From assembly GCF_014336955.1 (NCBI RefSeq), contig NZ_QRAI01000002.1, positions 558,001-622,000 of the forward strand: a DNA stretch of 64,000 nucleotides, read 5' to 3'. A program made the translations under genes and the position numbers. Shown here in pieces: positions 28,127 through 37,597 of this stretch (the first letter of the stretch is position 1; every line of letters begins with the position of its first letter). The notes below the pieces were generated by a model. The model was not told the DNA's origin and did not search any database. It saw only the letters and a list, made by a program, of their open reading frames with translations. The stretch comes from Saccharophagus sp. K07 (GTDB taxonomy: Bacteria; Pseudomonadota; Gammaproteobacteria; Pseudomonadales; Cellvibrionaceae).

Positions 28127-28807
28127 ATGGAAAAACATCGTATTCACCGGGTCGGCTGGTTGCGAGCGGCGGTGCTTGGGGCAAATGACGGAATTGTGTC
28201 TACGGCGAGTCTGGTTATGGGGGTTGCTGCTGCCGGAAGCGATTCGAGCACTGTGTTATTGACGGGGGTGGCGGGATTGGTTTCCGGGGCCATGTCCATG
28301 GCGGCAGGTGAATACGTCTCGGTCAGCTCTCAGGCGGATACCGAAAAAGCGGATCTCGATTTGGAACGTCGCGAGCTGGAGCGCGACCCAGTGTATGAGC
28401 ATCAGGAGATGGTGCAAATTTACATTAATCGAGGCTTGGATCGGCAGCTCGCGGAACAGGTCACCACGCAACTGATGGAACATGATGCTCTAGGTGCTCA
28501 TGCGCGCGATGAGCTTGGTATCTCCGTCAATACTCGCGCCCGGCCAGTTCAGGCGGCGCTGGCGTCAGCAGCATCCTTTTCCTCTGGAGCCTCCTTGCCC
28601 TTGGCAGTCGTCTTACTGTCGCCGTCTGGAATATTGCAATGGACTGTCGCGGTGAGCTGCCTGCTGTTTCTCGGCCTGCTCGGTGGCATTGCCGCGAAAG
28701 CCGGTGGCGCACCGGTTGTGCGCGCGGCGCTGCGCGTCTGCGGCTGGAGCGCTCTGGCGATGGCCGCCACTAGCGCGGTGGGGAGCTTATTTGGCGTAGC
28801 GGTTTAG
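28127..28807 (+). CDS. VIT1/CCC1-family transporter
   Basis: A 226-residue membrane protein with the CCC1/VIT1 signature: N-terminal HRVGWLRAAVLGANDGIVSTASLVMGV, then GLVSGAMSMAAGEYVSVSSQADTEKADL, a charged helical region with ERRELERDPVYEHQEM that in the family binds metals, and three further membrane helices after residue 135. Relatives move Fe(II) or Mn(II) across membranes; the direction and metal here are inference. It begins at an ATG after GCGGAGC. There is no iron-storage or regulator gene next to it. Confidence 0.88.
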   Translation: MEKHRIHRVGWLRAAVLGANDGIVSTASLVMGVAAAGSDSSTVLLTGVAGLVSGAMSMAAGEYVSVSSQADTEKADLDLERRELERDPVYEHQEMVQIYINRGLDRQLAEQVTTQLMEHDALGAHARDELGISVNTRARPVQAALASAASFSSGASLPLAVVLLSPSGILQWTVAVSCLLFLGLLGGIAAKAGGAPVVRAALRVCGWSALAMAATSAVGSLFGVAV

Positions 28808-28826
28808 TTCTGTTCCCTAGAGACTA

Positions 28827-28856
28827 TTTATGGCGCCAAGATAGTTTATGGCGCCA
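28827..28856 (+). repeat. Two tandem 12-bp repeats with a palindromic core
   Basis: TTTATGGCGCCA occurs at 28827-28838 and again at 28845-28856; TGGCGCCA is a perfect palindrome. The pair sits between the VIT1-like gene and the candidate promoter of the helicase gene and could be an operator or chance. Confidence 0.5.
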
Positions 28857-28899
28857 GGTTGGTTCACGGCACAAGGCTAGCCCGACAATTTTGGCTGGG

Positions 28900-28905
28900 T
28901 ATAAT
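28900..28905 (+). promoter_or_regulatory. Candidate -10 element of the SNF2 helicase promoter
   Basis: A consensus TATAAT followed by GCCAGCC lies 37 bp before the chosen start of the SNF2-type helicase. The -35 region is weak. Confidence 0.4.
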
Positions 28906-28942
28906 GCCAGCCGTTTTTGTAAGGGTTGTCAGCGTCTGCGTC

Positions 28943-31777
28943 ATGAGTTTTCTCGCCCGGCTTCGCCAGCAGCAAAGCCCTGTATCACCGGCAGGATTGC
29001 AACTTTGCTATTTCCTTGAACAGCGCGCCCCAGCAAGCCTGACTCTCACGTTGCGCTTGGCCACGGTCGAAAACGACCTGTTGCGCGAATTCGGTCAGCC
29101 CTATGAGATCCAGCCGGCGCACCTGCAATTGCCGCCGCCGTTTATCAATCCCCAAGATCTCGCCGTTTTACGCACCTTGATTCAGCAGGACAGCGGCTGG
29201 ATCGGGCGCTCTGCTGGCGATCTCGGCGCGCCCGATGACCACTTCCTCAAGCAAATCATCGATACGCAAAAAAGCTTCACCGCCTCGTCCGCGGAAGGTG
29301 CTAAGGCGTTGCATTGGGGCACCCCAATTGAATTGATGCCCCAATGGCAAATCGATAGCGCCGGCGAGCAAAAATTGCTGTGGTCCTGCCCGCGCGGGGC
29401 TGAGCTGTGGGCGACGCACTCCATTGGCGTTGTAGTGCAAGGCCAGCAGGTGCGACCGGCCATCAGTAATCTGGTGGATAAGGCCCTCGCGGAAATTCGC
29501 AACTCGGTCGCAATCGCTCCTGGAGACCTAGAGCGATTTATCGAGCAATACCAGGATCACTGGTCAGAGCTTGGGCTACCACTGCCGCGAATACTCCACT
29601 CGCGCCATTGCGAGGCACATGTTCAATCCGTTCTCGCTTGTCACGCGGATGACACCTTTTCCGTCAGATTCCGCTATACGGCAGATTCGCTTTGTTTTTA
29701 TTCAGACTGGGTAGAAGACGCGCGTTTTTGGACAGGCGAAGAGCTGCTGGTTGTCGCGCGGCAATGCGAGACAGAAAACACCGCTATTGCGCAACTTGCC
29801 CGCTATCTCGACAGCCACTTTGCCGGGCAACTGCGCCAAGAAGCATCCAATCGCTGGCGCCCTGCCGGCAAGCAGCAATGGAAACAGCTGCTGCTCGAAC
29901 ATCGCGCGCATCTGGAAAAACTCGGTTTAGTCGTCGACTTCGCTCCAGGGTTTCGCCACGCCTATGTGGCCCCCAGCCGCTGGCAGGTTGCTTTGGGACA
30001 GAAAGAGAACAGCTGGCAGCTCGAACTCGATCTGACGATTGACGAGAAAAAATACGACCTGTTAATGCTGCTTAAACGCTTGCGGGCGCTTAACCAAAGC
30101 CTGCAGGGGGATCACACCGAGCTGCATATCGACGGAAAAATCCTGGTGCTGCCCGCAGGTGTATTGGGCGCGCTGGCCGAGGAATTGGAAGATCTCAGCG
30201 AATGGTACGGCGGCGACGGTATTCCCCGCAGCCAGATGTATCGTTTGAACGAACTGCGCAAATCCCTGCCGGATGAGGCGGAATGGAGTGGCGAACTGAC
30301 GCTGTTGCATCAGGCCGAACAGCTGCAGCAATCCCCGGAATTATTGGACCCCGCCGCCAGTGGCGTGCAAGCCGAACTGCGCTCCTATCAATGGCTGGGC
30401 GTGTGCTGGTTACAACACCTCAAACGCACCGGCTTTAACGGCCTGCTGGCTGATGACATGGGCTTGGGTAAAACCCTGCAAACCCTGGCGCATCTCAGCC
30501 TGGAGGAAAAACAGGGAGTTCTGGCCGCGCCCGCTTTGATCGTTGCGCCCACCAGTTTGTTATCCAACTGGGCGCGCGAGGCCAAGCGCTTCTGCCCGCA
30601 TCTGCGGGTGCATATAGTCCACGGTGGCCAGCGGCATCAAAATTGGCCCAAGCGCGAACCGCATATATTGATAACAAGTTATAACCTGGTAGTGCGGGAT
30701 CTGGATTTTTGGCTGCAGAAATCCCTCAGCTGGCTGGTGTTGGATGAGGCGCAGGCAATTAAAAATCCTGCGACACAAATTAGCCAATCTGTGCGCCAAC
30801 TGCGTGCACAAAATCGCCTCTGTTTGTCCGGTACGCCGGTGGAAAATCATCTGGGTGAACTCTGGGCCTTGATGGAATTTCTCTGCCCGGGAGTATTGGG
30901 CAGTCAGCGACAATTCAAGTCCTATTACCAAAAACCCATTGAACAGGAAGGACGTGCCGACCGTTTGCAGTTGTTATTGCAACGGGTTGCGCCATTGCTG
31001 TTGCGACGCACAAAAAACCAGGTGGCGCGAGATTTGCCACCGAAAACGGTGGTTCAGCAACTGATTCCGCTTGGCGAAGATCAGAGCCTGTTTTATCAGC
31101 AGTTAAAACGGGAAGGTTGGAGCAATCTGGCCTTGGAGCTGGAGAAAGTCGATAACCCCGGCCAGAAACAAATTCTCCTGTTAACAGCTTTAACGCGTTT
31201 GCGTCAAGCCTGTTGCGATCCAAAACTTTTGCGCCAGGACAAGGTGTCGTCCGCAAAAACCGAATATTGTTTAGAGATGCTGCAGTCCTTGGTTGCCGAG
31301 GGCAGGGCGGCGCTGGTGTTTTCCCAGTTCACCAGTATGTTGGACATATTGGCGGAGGAGCTGGAGCAGCGGCAGATTTCCTATTTAAAACTGACAGGCC
31401 AGAGCCGCAACCGTGCTGAACTGGTGGAAGCTTTCCAAAAAGGTGAAGCGCCGGTGTTTTTGATCAGCTTGAAAGCGGGTGGAGTCGGTTTGAATCTGAC
31501 GCGTGCGGATACGGTGATTCATTTTGACCCATGGTGGAACGCCGCCGCGGAAGAGCAGGCAGCCGACCGCGCCCACCGTATAGGTCAAACCCAGCCGGTG
31601 TTCGTTTACAAGTTAATTGCGGAAAACACTATTGAAGAGAAAATTGCGCAGCTGCAGGAAAACAAAGCCTTGCTGAGCGCGCAAGTCAATCGCCAGGCGC
31701 AAGACAGCGGTATCGAGTTCGCGTTGAAACTCGAAGATCTGTTGCGTTTATGGCAGGACGATGAAGTGTCTGTTTGA
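28943..31777 (+). CDS. SNF2-family DEAD/DEAH-box helicase
   Basis: A 944-residue Swi2/Snf2-type ATPase. The first half (residues 1-450) is a poorly conserved N-terminal region typical of bacterial SNF2 proteins. The motor follows: ADDMGLGKTLQTL (Walker A, near 503), LDEAQAIKNP (near 602), LSGTPVENHLGELW, then the C-terminal helicase domain with LVFSQFTSMLDIL, LKAGGVGLNLTRADTVIHFDPWWN and ADRAHRIGQTQPV. It probably remodels protein-DNA complexes; the biological role is unknown. The ATG at 28943 follows the candidate promoter; the frame is open 28 codons further but that would include the -10 element. A gene of unknown function follows after 39 bp and likely shares its transcript. Confidence 0.9.
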   Translation: MSFLARLRQQQSPVSPAGLQLCYFLEQRAPASLTLTLRLATVENDLLREFGQPYEIQPAHLQLPPPFINPQDLAVLRTLIQQDSGWIGRSAGDLGAPDDHFLKQIIDTQKSFTASSAEGAKALHWGTPIELMPQWQIDSAGEQKLLWSCPRGAELWATHSIGVVVQGQQVRPAISNLVDKALAEIRNSVAIAPGDLERFIEQYQDHWSELGLPLPRILHSRHCEAHVQSVLACHADDTFSVRFRYTADSLCFYSDWVEDARFWTGEELLVVARQCETENTAIAQLARYLDSHFAGQLRQEASNRWRPAGKQQWKQLLLEHRAHLEKLGLVVDFAPGFRHAYVAPSRWQVALGQKENSWQLELDLTIDEKKYDLLMLLKRLRALNQSLQGDHTELHIDGKILVLPAGVLGALAEELEDLSEWYGGDGIPRSQMYRLNELRKSLPDEAEWSGELTLLHQAEQLQQSPELLDPAASGVQAELRSYQWLGVCWLQHLKRTGFNGLLADDMGLGKTLQTLAHLSLEEKQGVLAAPALIVAPTSLLSNWAREAKRFCPHLRVHIVHGGQRHQNWPKREPHILITSYNLVVRDLDFWLQKSLSWLVLDEAQAIKNPATQISQSVRQLRAQNRLCLSGTPVENHLGELWALMEFLCPGVLGSQRQFKSYYQKPIEQEGRADRLQLLLQRVAPLLLRRTKNQVARDLPPKTVVQQLIPLGEDQSLFYQQLKREGWSNLALELEKVDNPGQKQILLLTALTRLRQACCDPKLLRQDKVSSAKTEYCLEMLQSLVAEGRAALVFSQFTSMLDILAEELEQRQISYLKLTGQSRNRAELVEAFQKGEAPVFLISLKAGGVGLNLTRADTVIHFDPWWNAAAEEQAADRAHRIGQTQPVFVYKLIAENTIEEKIAQLQENKALLSAQVNRQAQDSGIEFALKLEDLLRLWQDDEVSV

Positions 31778-31816
31778 TCTCGTCCGACAAAATAATAATT
31801 GGAGAACAAAAACCTT

Positions 31817-33046
31817 ATGGCTGACATAGCAACTGTTGATTCTCAAGTAAGCCAGCAGGGACAGTTTTGCTTATTGGATTGGATGCTGGCTGAAAATTTT
31901 ATTCCTTACGCAGCCTATGAAGATTGGCGTTACGGGCGAGTAGAAACGCTCGATGACGCTTTTACGCTCGCCCTGGACGATTTACGCCGTTTGTTACAGC
32001 AGGCACAACAAACCTGCCGTGAATTGAAATTGCAGCAGGAGGCGCAAACCTTTTACGCCTGGAATGGCCAGCAGCGTGCGCCACTGCGCATCAGCAAAGA
32101 TGCAGAGTGGCACAACTTGTTGGCGGCGCGCTGGACCTCGCCCAAAGATGCGCCGCAAATGGACTTATTTATGGACAACTCCGCTGCCATTGCGGAGAAC
32201 CAGGTGCTCGACGCCTTGGCCAACCGACAATTCGACAGCGCCAATGAAGCCTTGCAACGATTGGCCAAATTAAATGCCAGCCATCGCAAACTCGGTGGCT
32301 ATCAGGATCTGATTAATTACGGGCTGCATTGCAGCGCCAATACCAATATCGAACAAGAAAATTTGGCAGCGGAATTTTACGGCCTCGACCAGGAAGTGGC
32401 GCCGCTTGCTAGCGAATTGTTGGGAAACAAAAAAAGAGATTTTCTCGCCTTTGCCTGGCGCCGGCTTGCCGATAATCTGCAGCAGCATGCGTTTTCTTCT
32501 GCAGAGCCGGATTTGCACATCAGCTACGCCTACAAACAAATTCCGGACTGGCAGGCATTGGTGCAAAGTCTGGAAAAAGAACCGGCGCTGTTTGACTCGC
32601 CTATATTGTTGGCGCGGCTTGCCCACGGCTTTTTTCAGTGTCAGCAGGTGAATGCGTTTTATCTTTTGTGGGGATTATTGTTCGAACGTTTCCCCAGCGA
32701 CGGTGAGCGTCTGATCGGCCAGCAGGGCGAATTATTGGTGGAGCGCTGGGACCAATTTCTCGCTTTCGACGAAGATTGGCCCGCAGAGTTGTTCCTTGGA
32801 TTTTTATTGATCCAGCAACCGGGATTGGTTGCGGTCATGGACAATCTGCCGGTTCTGCAGCGGGTGGAAATCGACAATGCCGTTAACCGCGCGGCGCTCA
32901 ATCTGGTGCGCGCACGTTTGGCCGAGAAGGATGAACGTTCAGAGCGGGAGGCCTTAAAAAACCTCAGCCCGACCATGTTGAGTTTTTATATGAATAAACG
33001 CGACTGGTTTGCGTCTTTGAAAATGGGCGGGTATCGCAGGAGATAA
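31817..33046 (+). CDS. Hypothetical cytosolic protein paired with SNF2 helicase
   Basis: I do not recognise this 409-residue protein. It has no signal peptide or membrane segment, is rich in Leu, Ala, Gln and Glu, and looks almost all alpha-helical. Features that stand out are an N-terminal LDWMLAENFIPYAAYEDWRYG, an ALANRQFDSANEALQRLAKLNASHRKLGGYQDLINYG stretch that could be a helical repeat, and the C-terminal motif MLSFYMNKRDWFASLKMGGYRRR. GGAG lies 12 bases before the ATG at 31817; a TTG six codons earlier is also possible. It starts 39 bp after the SNF2 helicase and ends at a bidirectional terminator, so the two form an operon. It may be a helicase cofactor; that is inference. Confidence 0.8.
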   Translation: MADIATVDSQVSQQGQFCLLDWMLAENFIPYAAYEDWRYGRVETLDDAFTLALDDLRRLLQQAQQTCRELKLQQEAQTFYAWNGQQRAPLRISKDAEWHNLLAARWTSPKDAPQMDLFMDNSAAIAENQVLDALANRQFDSANEALQRLAKLNASHRKLGGYQDLINYGLHCSANTNIEQENLAAEFYGLDQEVAPLASELLGNKKRDFLAFAWRRLADNLQQHAFSSAEPDLHISYAYKQIPDWQALVQSLEKEPALFDSPILLARLAHGFFQCQQVNAFYLLWGLLFERFPSDGERLIGQQGELLVERWDQFLAFDEDWPAELFLGFLLIQQPGLVAVMDNLPVLQRVEIDNAVNRAALNLVRARLAEKDERSEREALKNLSPTMLSFYMNKRDWFASLKMGGYRRR

Positions 33047-33047
33047 A

Positions 33048-33071
33048 AAAGCCGTCCAACTGGACGGCTTT
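33048..33071. terminator. Bidirectional rho-independent terminator
   Basis: AAAGCCGTCCA and TGGACGGCTTT form an 11-bp stem between the convergent 31817-33046 and 33078-33839 genes. The A- and T-flanks allow it to serve both strands. Confidence 0.85.
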
Positions 33072-33077
33072 CTAATT

Positions 33078-33839
33078 CTATTCGTCTACGAAAATATCTT
33101 TATAGGAACAAAATATTGAAGCGTATATCACGGGGATCAGAACAAGAAAGCCCAAGCCCAGCGTGAATATCGCAAGAACAGCCAGGACCATCAAGACGAG
33201 ACCATAAAGTAAAAAAGGCACCATATTTCTCCAGCAGCCTTTAAAACTCATGGACATCGCCTCAAACACGGGCACTTTGTGCAGCACTATAAGAGCGGGC
33301 GAAAACCACGCCGCCATAATGATCGGAGTGTAGAGAGCGAGAATAACAAGGCTAATAAGCGGAATGAGAAGGAGGTCTAAACTTCCCGTCGACAATGATA
33401 ACAAGGGGGTCAGAACCATAACTGCAACCAAGGCGACAATTACAAGCACAAAGGTTGCTGCCATCAGCACCACACCTAGGAGCAGAAGCGGACCTAACTC
33501 TTCGCTGAATCCAGCAAATAAGTGGCTGATTTTCAGCGGCTCCCGGTCGTGCAGAGCTTTGCATCCCAGCATCAATCCACCGACCCACAAATAGGTTGTG
33601 AGCGAAACGACAAAATTGATCACCGGCAGTATGCTGAGCCCAACCATCAGCAAAATTCCAATAATCGTGATTGCGATCCAGATGCCTGCACCCTGTTTAA
33701 AATAATTAAACCCGTCGACCAACCACTGTACACCTTGACTGGCATTTACCGTGCGAGGGGCGTGGAGCTCAAACTCACCTTTTTCGTAAGGAACCGTGAG
33801 GTCTGCGTTTGGGGCAGAGTAGGGGTTTGGATTACTCAT
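33078..33839 (-). CDS. BPSS1780-type integral membrane protein
   Basis: A 253-residue membrane protein. A soluble N-terminus with NPYSAPNADL and ASQGVQWLVDGFNYFKQGAGIWIAI precedes about six hydrophobic segments, with GGLMLGCKALHDREPLKISHLFAGF between the second and third. This layout matches the BPSS1780 family of unknown function. The ATG at 33839 is chosen because AAGGGAG lies just before it; an in-frame start 15 codons earlier lacks a site. It ends close to a shared terminator with the convergent operon. Confidence 0.75.
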   Translation of the reverse strand: MSNPNPYSAPNADLTVPYEKGEFELHAPRTVNASQGVQWLVDGFNYFKQGAGIWIAITIIGILLMVGLSILPVINFVVSLTTYLWVGGLMLGCKALHDREPLKISHLFAGFSEELGPLLLLGVVLMAATFVLVIVALVAVMVLTPLLSLSTGSLDLLLIPLISLVILALYTPIIMAAWFSPALIVLHKVPVFEAMSMSFKGCWRNMVPFLLYGLVLMVLAVLAIFTLGLGFLVLIPVIYASIFCSYKDIFVDE

Positions 33840-33909
33840 AATGGCTCCCTTGATTGATGGGGCACCCAAGGCCCTCCAACTCAAAAGTTTTCATATTAGC
33901 CGTTCTCCA

Positions 33910-34845
33910 TTAATCATCGCTTAAGTCAACAGCGCGCACTTTGGTATCGAGGCCGCCGAACGCCTCCTGTAGCGCATCGAGAAATTCTTTTAATTCCATG
34001 GTCATGATAGAGAAGTCGACATCGAATTCTTCCGCCGCGCTTTCCGGGTGGCGATCTGTCGCTTTATCGAGAATGCGCTCGCTGAATTTCAGGCGTTTGA
34101 TGGCCAACTCGTGATCGATCACACACTCGATGGAGTCCTGCCAAGTCAGCGCCAATTTGCGTACCGTCATATTGGTTTTTAAATGATTGAGCAATTCTTC
34201 CGCAGTTAAATCGTGCTTTTTGCAGCGAATCACTCGACCGTCGTCGCGTGGCGCTTCCAGTTCACATTCATCGCCCAAGGCAAATCCTGCAGGCGGTTGT
34301 GAATTGGCGAGCCAGTGGGTCATGGTCTGGCTGGGAATTTGTTTGGTGGCAAAAGGAATCACCGGCAAGCTGCCCACAACATCGCGCAAGGCGCTGAGCA
34401 GTTCTTCTGCACGTTTGGCAGACGATGCGTTGACCACGATCCAATTGTCCTGTGGCGCTATGTAGGCAAATTGCAATTGTGAGCGCACCAGCGCGCGTGG
34501 CAGCAGGGAAAAAATAATTTCTTCTTTGAGATTTTGTTTTTCCGCGCGGCCGACATTGCGGCCTTCTTCCTGACTTATGGCGGCAACTTTTTCTTCCAAT
34601 TGTTCACGCACCACTGAGCCGGGCAGGATTTTTTCCTGGCGTTTGGCGCAAATCATCATATAACCGTTGGTGGCATGGACCAGTTGTTTACCGTGGCGCC
34701 CGAGCGGCGGCACCCAACCGTAAACAGAAAGATCCTGTTTGCCGCAGGGCTGAAATGCTTTTTGTTCCAGTGCTGCATCCAGCTCATCCGGCGATAAAGT
34801 AAAAGGTTTCGTCAAGCGATAGACGCGCAGATTTTTAAACCACAT
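33910..34845 (-). CDS. rdgC: Recombination-associated protein RdgC
   Basis: The 311-residue product begins MWFKNLRVYRLTKPFTL and contains GWVPPLGRHGKQLVH and LALTWQDSIECVIDHELAIKRLKFS, characteristic of RdgC. RdgC forms a ring around duplex DNA and restrains RecA. Length matches the E. coli protein (303). It lies on the minus strand downstream of argS, separated by the argS terminator, so it probably has its own promoter. Confidence 0.95.
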   Translation of the reverse strand: MWFKNLRVYRLTKPFTLSPDELDAALEQKAFQPCGKQDLSVYGWVPPLGRHGKQLVHATNGYMMICAKRQEKILPGSVVREQLEEKVAAISQEEGRNVGRAEKQNLKEEIIFSLLPRALVRSQLQFAYIAPQDNWIVVNASSAKRAEELLSALRDVVGSLPVIPFATKQIPSQTMTHWLANSQPPAGFALGDECELEAPRDDGRVIRCKKHDLTAEELLNHLKTNMTVRKLALTWQDSIECVIDHELAIKRLKFSERILDKATDRHPESAAEEFDVDFSIMTMELKEFLDALQEAFGGLDTKVRAVDLSDD

Positions 34846-34933
34846 AAAAATTCGATTCCAAAAAATAAAAGCGCTGGCGATATGTTTTTATGTTCAAGGC
34901 CAGGCTGAAAAAATTGATGGTGTTTAAGAAAAA

Positions 34934-34957
34934 ACAAGCCCGAAAATTCGGGCTTGT
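34934..34957 (-). terminator. Rho-independent terminator of argS
   Basis: ACAAGCCCGAA pairs with TTCGGGCTTGT (11 bp), and the minus strand continues with a run of T. It lies 29 bp past the argS stop. Confidence 0.85.
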
Positions 34958-34985
34958 CGAGAAAAATTAGTATTGATAATGGAGC

Positions 34986-36713
34986 TTACATTTTTTCCAT
35001 GACTTCGATGCCGAGCAATTCAAGACCCGCGCGCAGGGTTTGTGCAACCGAGTCGCTCAAAATCAAGCGGCTGTTGCGAATTTCTACGTCGACGCCGTCT
35101 TTCAGAATAGGACAGGCTTCGTAGAAAGTCATAAACAAACTGGCGAGATCATACAAATAAGTGCACAGCAAATGCGGCATGGCTTCTTGCGCAACCTGAT
35201 CAACGGTTTCGCCGTATTGCAGAAGTTTCAGCGCCAGGGCTTTTTCCTGCGGCTCGACTAATTGCAGTTGTGCTTCCAACTCGGCGGGATTAATACCAGC
35301 TTTGCGGAAAATACTGCGAATGCGCGTGTAGGCGTATTGCAGATAGGGCCCAGTGTTGCCCTCAAAGCTCAACATCTGATCCCAATTAAATACGTAATCG
35401 AGCGTGCGCGTTTTGCTGAGGTCGGCGTATTTCACTGCGCCTATCCCCACTTTGCGGGCAACTTCGGCTTTTTCTTCGGCGGTGAGTTCGGTGTCCTGAA
35501 TCACCTTGGATGCACGCTCCACTGCTTCGTGGAGAAGCTCGGCGAGTTTTACGGTGCCGCCGGTGCGGGTTTTAAACGGCTTGCCGTCGGATCCCATCAT
35601 GGTGCCGAAGGGGCAGTGCTCCAGTTTGACTTGTTCAGAGGCAAAACCTGCTTTGCGTGCGATGGTGTAAACCTGCTGCATATGCAGAGCTTGGCGCGCG
35701 TCGCTGAACACCATGATTCGCGCTGCACCCAAGGTACCGACGCGGAAGCGAATCGCCGCGAGATCCGACGTGGAATAGAGATAGCCGCCGTCTTTTTTCT
35801 GCACGATCACCGGCGATGGATTGCCATTTTTATCGGCCAATTCCTGCAGAAATACCACCTGAGCACCCTGGTCTTCCTGGGCGAGGCCCTGGTTTTTCAG
35901 TTCTTCCACCAACACCGGCAGGTCGGGGTTGTAAAAGCTTTCGCCGCGCACATGCTCAGGTGTGAGCGACACATTGAGCAGTTCATAAATCTCTTCGCAG
36001 TGGGCGAGGGAGACTTCGCGGAATTTGTGCCACAGCTTCAACACTTCCGCATCGCCCGCTTGCAAACGCACCACATATTGACGGGCGAGGTCGGCAAAAG
36101 CCTGATCTTCGTCAAAGTGCTTTTTGGCCTTTTGATAAAAATGTTCCAGGTCTTGCAGTGCCAGTTCGGCGCGCTCGTCTTGCTGCAGCTGGGCTTCGAG
36201 TTCGGCGATCAACATGCCGAACTGAGTGCCCCAGTCGCCCACGTGGTTTTGGCGGATAACGTTATGGCCTTGGCTTTCCAAAACGCGCACCACGGCGTCG
36301 CCGATAATGGTCGAACGCAGATGGCCGACGTGCATTTCTTTAGCGAGGTTAGGACCTGAGTAATCCACCACAATGGTTTGCGGCTCCAGGCCCTGGGCTA
36401 AACTGGCGTAAGGTGGTTGGTCGAGCAGCAGCTTGGCAAGCCAGGCGGAGTCCAGGCTGATGTTGATAAAACCGGGACCGGCGATCTCGACTTTCTGGGC
36501 GATGCCGTCCAGTTTGAGTTCGGCGACGATCTTCTGCGCGAGTTCGCGCGGGTTGCTGCCCACTTTTTTGGCAGCGCCCATAGCGCCGTTGATCTGGTAA
36601 TCTCCGAACGCGGGATTTTTGCTCGGCGCGACATGTGGTTCGCACTCGGCGGGAATTCCGGCAGCGAGCATGGCATTTTGAGCAAGCTCGGTGAGCAGGG
36701 CACGAATGGTCAT
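34986..36713 (-). CDS. argS: Arginyl-tRNA synthetase
   Basis: A class I aminoacyl-tRNA synthetase charging tRNA-Arg. From the ATG at 36713 it has 575 residues, as in E. coli (577). The N-terminal Add1 domain begins [15 protein letters not shown]; the HIGH motif reads HVGH in [21 protein letters not shown]; the KMSKS position is degenerate ([13 protein letters not shown]), as usual for ArgRS; and the DALR anticodon-binding domain includes [20 protein letters not shown]. The frame is open for another 143 codons upstream, but that part is antisense to the enoyl-CoA hydratase gene and is not coding. A strong terminator follows the gene. Confidence 0.97.
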   Translation of the reverse strand: MTIRALLTELAQNAMLAAGIPAECEPHVAPSKNPAFGDYQINGAMGAAKKVGSNPRELAQKIVAELKLDGIAQKVEIAGPGFINISLDSAWLAKLLLDQPPYASLAQGLEPQTIVVDYSGPNLAKEMHVGHLRSTIIGDAVVRVLESQGHNVIRQNHVGDWGTQFGMLIAELEAQLQQDERAELALQDLEHFYQKAKKHFDEDQAFADLARQYVVRLQAGDAEVLKLWHKFREVSLAHCEEIYELLNVSLTPEHVRGESFYNPDLPVLVEELKNQGLAQEDQGAQVVFLQELADKNGNPSPVIVQKKDGGYLYSTSDLAAIRFRVGTLGAARIMVFSDARQALHMQQVYTIARKAGFASEQVKLEHCPFGTMMGSDGKPFKTRTGGTVKLAELLHEAVERASKVIQDTELTAEEKAEVARKVGIGAVKYADLSKTRTLDYVFNWDQMLSFEGNTGPYLQYAYTRIRSIFRKAGINPAELEAQLQLVEPQEKALALKLLQYGETVDQVAQEAMPHLLCTYLYDLASLFMTFYEACPILKDGVDVEIRNSRLILSDSVAQTLRAGLELLGIEVMEKM

Positions 36714-36807
36714 AAATTGAACGTCTGTGATTTGGTGAGCAGGCGATTGTAACGGCCTCCCGGGTAGATGCAAGCTGCGGCAGAGGCAACAAAACAGGAG
36801 AGAGCGC

Positions 36808-37581
36808 ATGACCGAAACAGGTGAAATCGCAGTGGAGCGGCGCGGTGCCGTTCTCGAACTGATGCTCAACCGGCCAGAGCGCAAAAATGCGCTCAACTTT
36901 GCCATGTACAGCCGCCTTACCGAGGAGCTGACCCAGGCGGCCAGGGATCCACAGGTTCGCGTGGTCATACTGCACGGCGCAGGCGGTAGTTTTACCAGCG
37001 GCAACGATCTGCAGGATTTTGCCCGCGGCTTGAATCTCTCTCCGGAAGATTCGCCCATAGTGCAATTTATGCTCGCCCTGCGCGACTTCCCCAAACCTTT
37101 TATAGCGGCGGTCACCGGCGTTGCCGTCGGCATTGGAACCACCCTGCTGCTGCACAGCGATTTCGCCTACGCCAGTCCCGCCAGCGAATTTCGTACGCCC
37201 TTTGCGCAATTGGGCTTGTGCCCGGAATATGCCGCCTCTTTGTTCTTGCCGCGTCTGGTCGGCCATAGAAAAGCCAACGAGTGGTTGATGCTCGGTAAGA
37301 CCTTCAACGCCCAACAGGCGGCGGAGGCGGGCGTGATCAACGAAGTAGTTGAAGACCCGCTGGCGACTGCGCGCAAGGTGGCAGAGCAAATCACCCAAAT
37401 GGCCCCCGCTGCCGTGCGCGCCACCAAGGCACTTTTGCGTCAACCGGTTGCCGATGATGTACGGCAGATCATGGAAGAAGAAATTCGCGTTTTCAGCGAG
37501 CGCCTGCGCAGCCCCGAATTTGCTGAAGCCGCTGCTGCATTTTTCGAAAAGCGCGCGCCGGATTTTTCCCGTTTTGAATAA
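36808..37581 (+). CDS. Enoyl-CoA hydratase/isomerase family protein
   Basis: A crotonase-fold protein of 257 residues. The CoA-binding/oxyanion region is [19 protein letters not shown] (near 60-75) with the second glycine loop [16 protein letters not shown] (near 105). [21 protein letters not shown] carries the Glu expected of isomerase-type members. It likely hydrates or isomerises an enoyl-CoA in fatty acid oxidation; the exact chain specificity is unknown. AGGAGAG lies just before the ATG. The next gene, a dienoyl-CoA-reductase-like SDR, starts 16 bp downstream with its own AAGGAGAG, so the two form an operon that would suit oxidation of unsaturated fatty acids. Confidence 0.88.
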   Translation: MTETGEIAVERRGAVLELMLNRPERKNALNFAMYSRLTEELTQAARDPQVRVVILHGAGGSFTSGNDLQDFARGLNLSPEDSPIVQFMLALRDFPKPFIAAVTGVAVGIGTTLLLHSDFAYASPASEFRTPFAQLGLCPEYAASLFLPRLVGHRKANEWLMLGKTFNAQQAAEAGVINEVVEDPLATARKVAEQITQMAPAAVRATKALLRQPVADDVRQIMEEEIRVFSERLRSPEFAEAAAAFFEKRAPDFSRFE

Positions 37582-37597
37582 TTAAGGAGAGGATTTT

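Noticed and set aside
35262-36359. A 365-codon plus-strand frame
   Set aside because: It is a shadow of argS in a GC-biased region; the translation is Phe/His-rich and matches nothing.
36349-37443. A long minus-strand frame across the argS start and the enoyl-CoA hydratase gene
   Set aside because: It is antisense to two well-supported genes and has an unlikely composition.
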